Of a stretch of 64,000 nucleotides of DNA, positions 59,101 to 64,000 are shown one piece after another. Location of the stretch: positions 34,431,530 through 34,495,529 of the forward strand of contig NC_034412.1 of assembly GCF_002078875.1 (NCBI RefSeq), written 5' to 3'. Within the stretch, counting starts at the first letter, position 1. Every line of letters begins with the position of its first letter. A program made the translations under genes and the position numbers. The DNA comes from Numida meleagris. Its lineage: Eukaryota > Chordata > Aves > Galliformes > Numididae. Under the pieces are notes generated by a model, which had not been told where the DNA came from, searched no databases, and saw nothing but the letters and a program-made list of their open reading frames with translations.

Positions 59101-62100
59101 GCCATGAGTGTGCACATGAAACATCCCGAGCATCTATTCCTACAGCAAATCAGATTTGGACAACCTCGCTTTTCAAAGTCAGCTAATGATAAAAACTGTG
59201 CACTCAATTGCAACACTATTGAATTCTTTCCAAGTTCCACAGAACGCAGGTGTGTAATCTTGAGCTTTCTATCGCAGCATATGCCCCTCCATTTTCACTG
59301 ACATTCAACAACTTCCCAGGACCACACTTTCCAGAACCTAGCTGGGCTCACTCTGGCCACCAGCAACCCAATCACACTGAATACCGCTCTGTGATAACTT
59401 CAGCTCTCCGTGTTTCTGTCAAAAACAACATGCCTCAACAGCACACAACCTATTGGGCACCCTATGTCGAGGGAACCGGGGTTGCCTCCTACTGCTCATG
59501 CTCAGGGAAGGTTCTTTGAGCAACCTCTCAAACCAATCGATCTTGGGCAGTTTTTTTCCTCGGCACTTTTCCCCTTCCTTATGCACAAACCTTCTTTTGC
59601 AATTCTCAGGGCTGTTCTGGCATCGTGCTAATCCACAGTTGACGTTAGATCAGCCGTGCCCTGCAACAGCAGAAAATTAAAGCTACTGCTGTGGAACAGC
59701 TGCGCATGCTACTTTCTCTCAGCGCTGAGAGTGCTTGCTACTCTTTTCTTAAAAACAGTGCTTCTGAATGTATGCTGCCAATGTGCTAGTGAATGACGTT
59801 TCATGCACCCATCTAGTGCTGACCAGTTTGCTCAGGAAGGCATGTAACTCTGTCTGTCAGGCCATCAGAATAAGGGCTCTGCTCAGAGGGCCCATACCTT
59901 TTCAGCAAGGACATTCACCTGCACACATGGTGCTCCACATAACTCAAACCTAGGGTTAATTCTCCCTTAAAAATGTAGATGCTGAATCTCTTCCTCCTTC
60001 TGAAATGCAAGGCTGGCAATGCCTCCAGGCCTAGGGGCAGACAAAACGCTCCTTTGATGCAGGATCTATTCTTGGCCGCATGACAGACCCTCAGGGAGCT
60101 GCTGCAAGTCATTTCAGGCAATGCTTTCCATAACACTTTGCCCTGGCTCGGGTCTGCTTACTGTCACTGACTTCTGCTTCTGCAGGAGGAAACCACTTCT
60201 AGATTCTTCCAAAAAACAGAGACTTAACCCTCCTGGAGCCCTAAGCTCAGAGAGCTTTGTGCAGACTGTCAAGTGCCTCTGTCTCCTGCCTCAGCATATC
60301 CACTGCACGCGTGCCGTACATGTGAAGACATGGGATCCTGTCCACAAAATCTGGTACCGTGGGTACCATCAGAATAGACACCGCACAAATATACGGGAGA
60401 GCGACAAACCTCAGCTGTGCAGGAGGGACAAAATCAATGCACCCTCGGTTGCTCCGGCTGGCTTTCCTCACGGCCTTTCCCACAGAGCCTGCAGACGTCA
60501 CGCACAGTGTTTGGTGCCTCTGGAAGCAGCTGCCTATGGCTGCAGAGCTGCGCGCCCACGCTGCTTAGCCAGTTACACCTGGGCCTGCATCCCCTCCACA
60601 CTCAAGGCTCCGCCAGCAGCTCCAGTTGCAGATGCCCTTCGTCAGTGGTGAATCACGAAGCTGTAAGCACTCAGCCTATGGTGGTAGCCCACAGCAGCGT
60701 GTTCTCGGAGCTCCTTGTTCCTAAAGTGGGTGCTATTTCCGTGCCTTTGTGGAGGAACGGAGATTGCAAATCGTAAGAAAAATGGTACAAAAATACACGC
60801 GGAAGCTCACTAGGCTCATGAAATGGAAAAGTTTTTTCCGGATTTTTGTGTTTTCAATTAAAATGGTATTTACCAATGAGACACTGTGTATCTCAGTGTT
60901 ACTCCCATGGGTTCGTGGCTAAGCTGTCATATTTTGCCATTTCTACTGAGTCTCATTTTGAAAACTGTCTGCACGTTATCAGGCAGAGTGACTCCCAAAT
61001 GCCAAGAAAGACGAATCTTCTCGCCTACCCATCTCCTTGTTTCCTGGCTGTTCTGCGCCTTCACCTGGGCTAGCCCTGACAGGCAGCGGGCAGAAGTCGC
61101 ACACCAGTGTATACAACCAGTTACGTTTCTGTCAGCAATCAGTTTTCCCAACAGGGATCGACGGCTGCTGCTTTTCCAGCCCAAGAGATTAGGTGTGGAA
61201 GGTGACACGAGGCATTTCTGCACCCATCACACACGCACGAGTGTAGTTCTCTGCCATAAGGATCAGGACTGAAGTATTTAAAGGATAAGCCTAATAAGCT
61301 TTGGAGATTCTCTGTGTTATGGCGTCTCTAGAACATGCTTATTTTGCACTCTTGGGACATGCTGTAGCAATTACAGAGAGAGGTTTGTATGCAAACTATT
61401 GAACCACAGACTTCTGTTCATGCTAAATTGTAATATTTGCCTAAAATATTTACTAGGAACAAAGTAACATCAGTATTTTGCAACCGGATTCAATAAAAGC
61501 AATGGCATCTAATTAGTTCCCGTCACCAGAGGGCAATGGAGGACAAGCTGATTTTTAGAAAGCAGAGGTCCTATCCCTGCCGTTTGACCGGTGCTGTAAG
61601 CAAAGCCAGCGGACCCGAGGCCGCACTCTTGCTGGTAACAAACCCGCAACCCCGGCACAAGCAAAGGTAACCGGGCCCTGGGTTTGTCCTGTGTGGAGCT
61701 GCAGGCTAAGGGGCATCTCCTTGTTGGTTCCCCCACCAGTGTGCACGCATCTAGGGATAACTTCAGCACTAGTTAGGAATGTGACTCAGCGGTGCTTCAG
61801 CTCACCGTGCGGCCAAGTCACAGGTGCTGGGGGATGGCTCTCGGGGGTATGAACTCTCACCACCACAGAAATGCCAACACTTTGCAATCGGCATCTTGGT
61901 TCCCCACACACAGTGCAACGGGTTATTTCAGGAGACGGAACGAAGGCAGGGAGGTGTGGAAAAGGCTGTGTGAGGCAAACCTGAGCTATCGGTCTGTGGG
62001 TCCCCTATACAGGCCAGCTGTCCTGCAGTGCACTTATAGCAGCGTACGTGGAGGCTGTGAGTCCCTTCTAGGCTCCTGCAGTTTCCTTACGCTTCCTAAT

Positions 62101-64000
62101 CTGATTCAGGAAATTCATTTCTATGCTAAACACGGGCTCGGAGATTTACAGCAGGAGAGGATTTTCTTAGACTGCCTCACTTGACTGAAGGGTACCTCTT
62201 CAGATTAGCAAGGGAATAAAACCCATCTGAGCCTGGAGACAGCATGAAAAAGTATTCACCTTGGTGCCAACGTGGCAAACGCATTTCAGTTCTCAGAAAG
62301 AGATACTGCCCATTAAAATCAAGGAACGAGGCCTTCTCTGCATTATGGACACTTGGCTTGGAAATGGGAGGGAGCAGACCAAGTGGCTGTGTTCTGTTAG
62401 CACCACCAAACAGCAATGCTCGTTTATTAGCTGCACTCTTTTATAAATTACGATGGTGTCCAATTCGTGGTCCTTGTAGACGGTGCTTCCAAGTTGTCCC
62501 TACAGTTTGCAACGAAGGGGTTCTGACAGGAGATAACGACTGGAGTTGACACGGAGATGTGTCAAAACAAAGCGCATCCCATTCTCTCTTCTGTATAAAC
62601 TGCCTTATTCTTCTCCAAGCTTATAAGATGGAATGGCACGATTTCTCAAGATTACTACATCGTTGCACTTTTAGCTTACAAGCAATAGAGCAGACTCAAA
62701 ACTGCACAAAGCTGGGATTAAACAAAGCCACACGCTTGATGAGAGACCTGGGGTTTTTTTTGCACTGATCTGAGCACTCTCACTAGTGTTTTTTTAGCCA
62801 GAAACATTAAATCAAGAAAGATCAAATTTTAATTTCATTTGAAACTTAATTTTTGCATTTTAAACTTTCCGAGGAGATGTAGCATTTCAGTTTCAAAATA
62901 TAAAAAATGCTTGGGATATTTATCTTCGTCCTCCCTTGAGTTAACTTCCTTCAGCTCCCCTTTGGAGAAAAGTGAGGCTTAAAGTGACAGGCAAAAGCAG
63001 AACAAATATCTGAAAATAACACTAAATTAGCAATCGCCAAAAATGAAATCTTGACGGACAAACAAAAGAACAATAGAGACGCCAGGAAACCAGGGAGGAA
63101 CAAATTTCCAAAGTCACCCAAAGTGCTTTTGTTTGCTTTCAAACTAGCATAAATCGTGAACGACGCCGGGACAATACAAGTTGAAGTATATTCCAATATT
63201 CCATGTGCATGGTCCTGCTATGCTTATTTCAGGCTACGAGTACTCTATAAGAGAGCACTGCTTACATAACCATGTCCACATATGATAACGCGCGCATAGC
63301 TCTGACCAACAGGAAAACTAAGCATGTGACAATAAACAGAATGGAAATGCTACGTCTCGACCTGCAACTCCAAACTGTGGTGTGTAGAGTGATAACTTAA
63401 GTGGCAGGGGAATGTCTATTTGCTTTCCCCAGTAAATTTTCTTTTAGACTAACTGAGCAAGGCTCCCTAAAGGAACGGCACCAGTCAGACAAAATGGACC
63501 TAAACTCGCCTCTCGGTCCTCCTCTGGGGCAGTGTTGCCTTTCCACAGCTTCACCAAAGGATGAGGACCTGCAGCCTCTCATCTCTTCACTCTGTTCTCA
63601 TTTTGAGATGCAGGTGAGGAAAAAGAATAGCCTTGCAGAGCAGGTGCTGCAAATCCGATATTTTCCTCGCGAGTGGCAAGGAAACCCTCTGTGCACTTAC
63701 CCCCTTTCCACGGGCACTTCAGTAATTCGCGGAAGCAGAAAACCAGCCTTGTGTGATGGATCAGAAATAACAGCTAATGCACTTGTGTGCAGCTCCCACT
63801 AGTCCTCGTCGGAAATAGCATTTTTTTCTGACAAGCGGGACAGACAGGATTGAAGCAGGAGAACACTGTCAGACAGGCTAAGTGCTACAGGCTACATGTC
63901 TGTCTGGTGACAAGTTTTGAGATCGGGATCTAAATTTGGGATTAACAGAGACTTTAATTTCTTCCTTGCTTGGTCCTTCCCGTAAAACATACTGACAAGT
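56121..64000. other. Upstream flank of SETD7, no gene recognised
   Basis: Nearly 8 kb without a recognisable exon or intact repeat. Two weak candidates are noted among the findings (57563-57865 on the minus strand and 63496-63612 on the plus strand). In human the next gene in this direction is MGST2, but no MGST2 exon is visible here. Confidence 0.5.

Noticed and set aside
56121..64000. MGST2 exons, expected from human gene order
   Set aside because: No MAPEG-family sequence was recognised on either strand; the gene probably lies beyond the window.

Overview
The window is vertebrate nuclear DNA from a bird, probably a galliform such as chicken. The evidence is several CR1 LINE fragments with the typical 3' end (TCTATGATTCT-type tail), compact spliced genes with GT/AG introns and CpG-island promoters, and two coding regions that read as RAB33B and SETD7, which are also neighbours on human chromosome 4q31. 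It contains no operons, no CRISPR array and nothing bacterial.

Layout. 1-1165: a GC-rich 25-26 bp minisatellite. 1150-1960: CpG island with RAB33B exon 1 (+ strand). 4541-4984: RAB33B exon 2, followed by a long 3' UTR with candidate poly(A) signals at 5802 and 7683. 8-33 kb: gene-poor and repeat-rich. It holds CR1 fragments on both strands, four copies of a ~250 bp LTR-like/promoter-like repeat, a CpG-rich block of diverged ~0.5-0.65 kb tandem repeats (about 15.6-17.3 kb), and a strikingly G+T-rich stretch (about 18.4-20.8 kb). 36162-38707: a six-exon gene on the minus strand that I could splice completely into a 222-residue four-helix membrane protein with a C-terminal PPPY motif. I cannot name it. 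38.86-44.81 kb: probably the long 3' UTR of SETD7. 44814-53242: seven coding exons of SETD7 (minus strand), complete except exon 1, which must lie in the 302-base run of N at 55637-55938. 56-64 kb: upstream flank of SETD7 with GC boxes near the gap and no gene I can support.

The named genes do unrelated jobs. RAB33B is a Golgi/autophagosome small GTPase. SETD7 is a protein lysine monomethyltransferase with N-terminal MORN repeats. The unnamed membrane protein lies between them in tandem with SETD7, its start codon only about 150 bp past the probable SETD7 poly(A) site, so transcriptional read-through is conceivable. No clearly new biological system is evident. The best leads are the unnamed four-helix gene, the dyad-bearing dispersed repeat, the tandem CpG-rich block with the adjoining G+T-skewed tract, an exon-like membrane-segment ORF in SETD7 intron 4, and a short ORF with a poly(A) signal at 13.57 kb.
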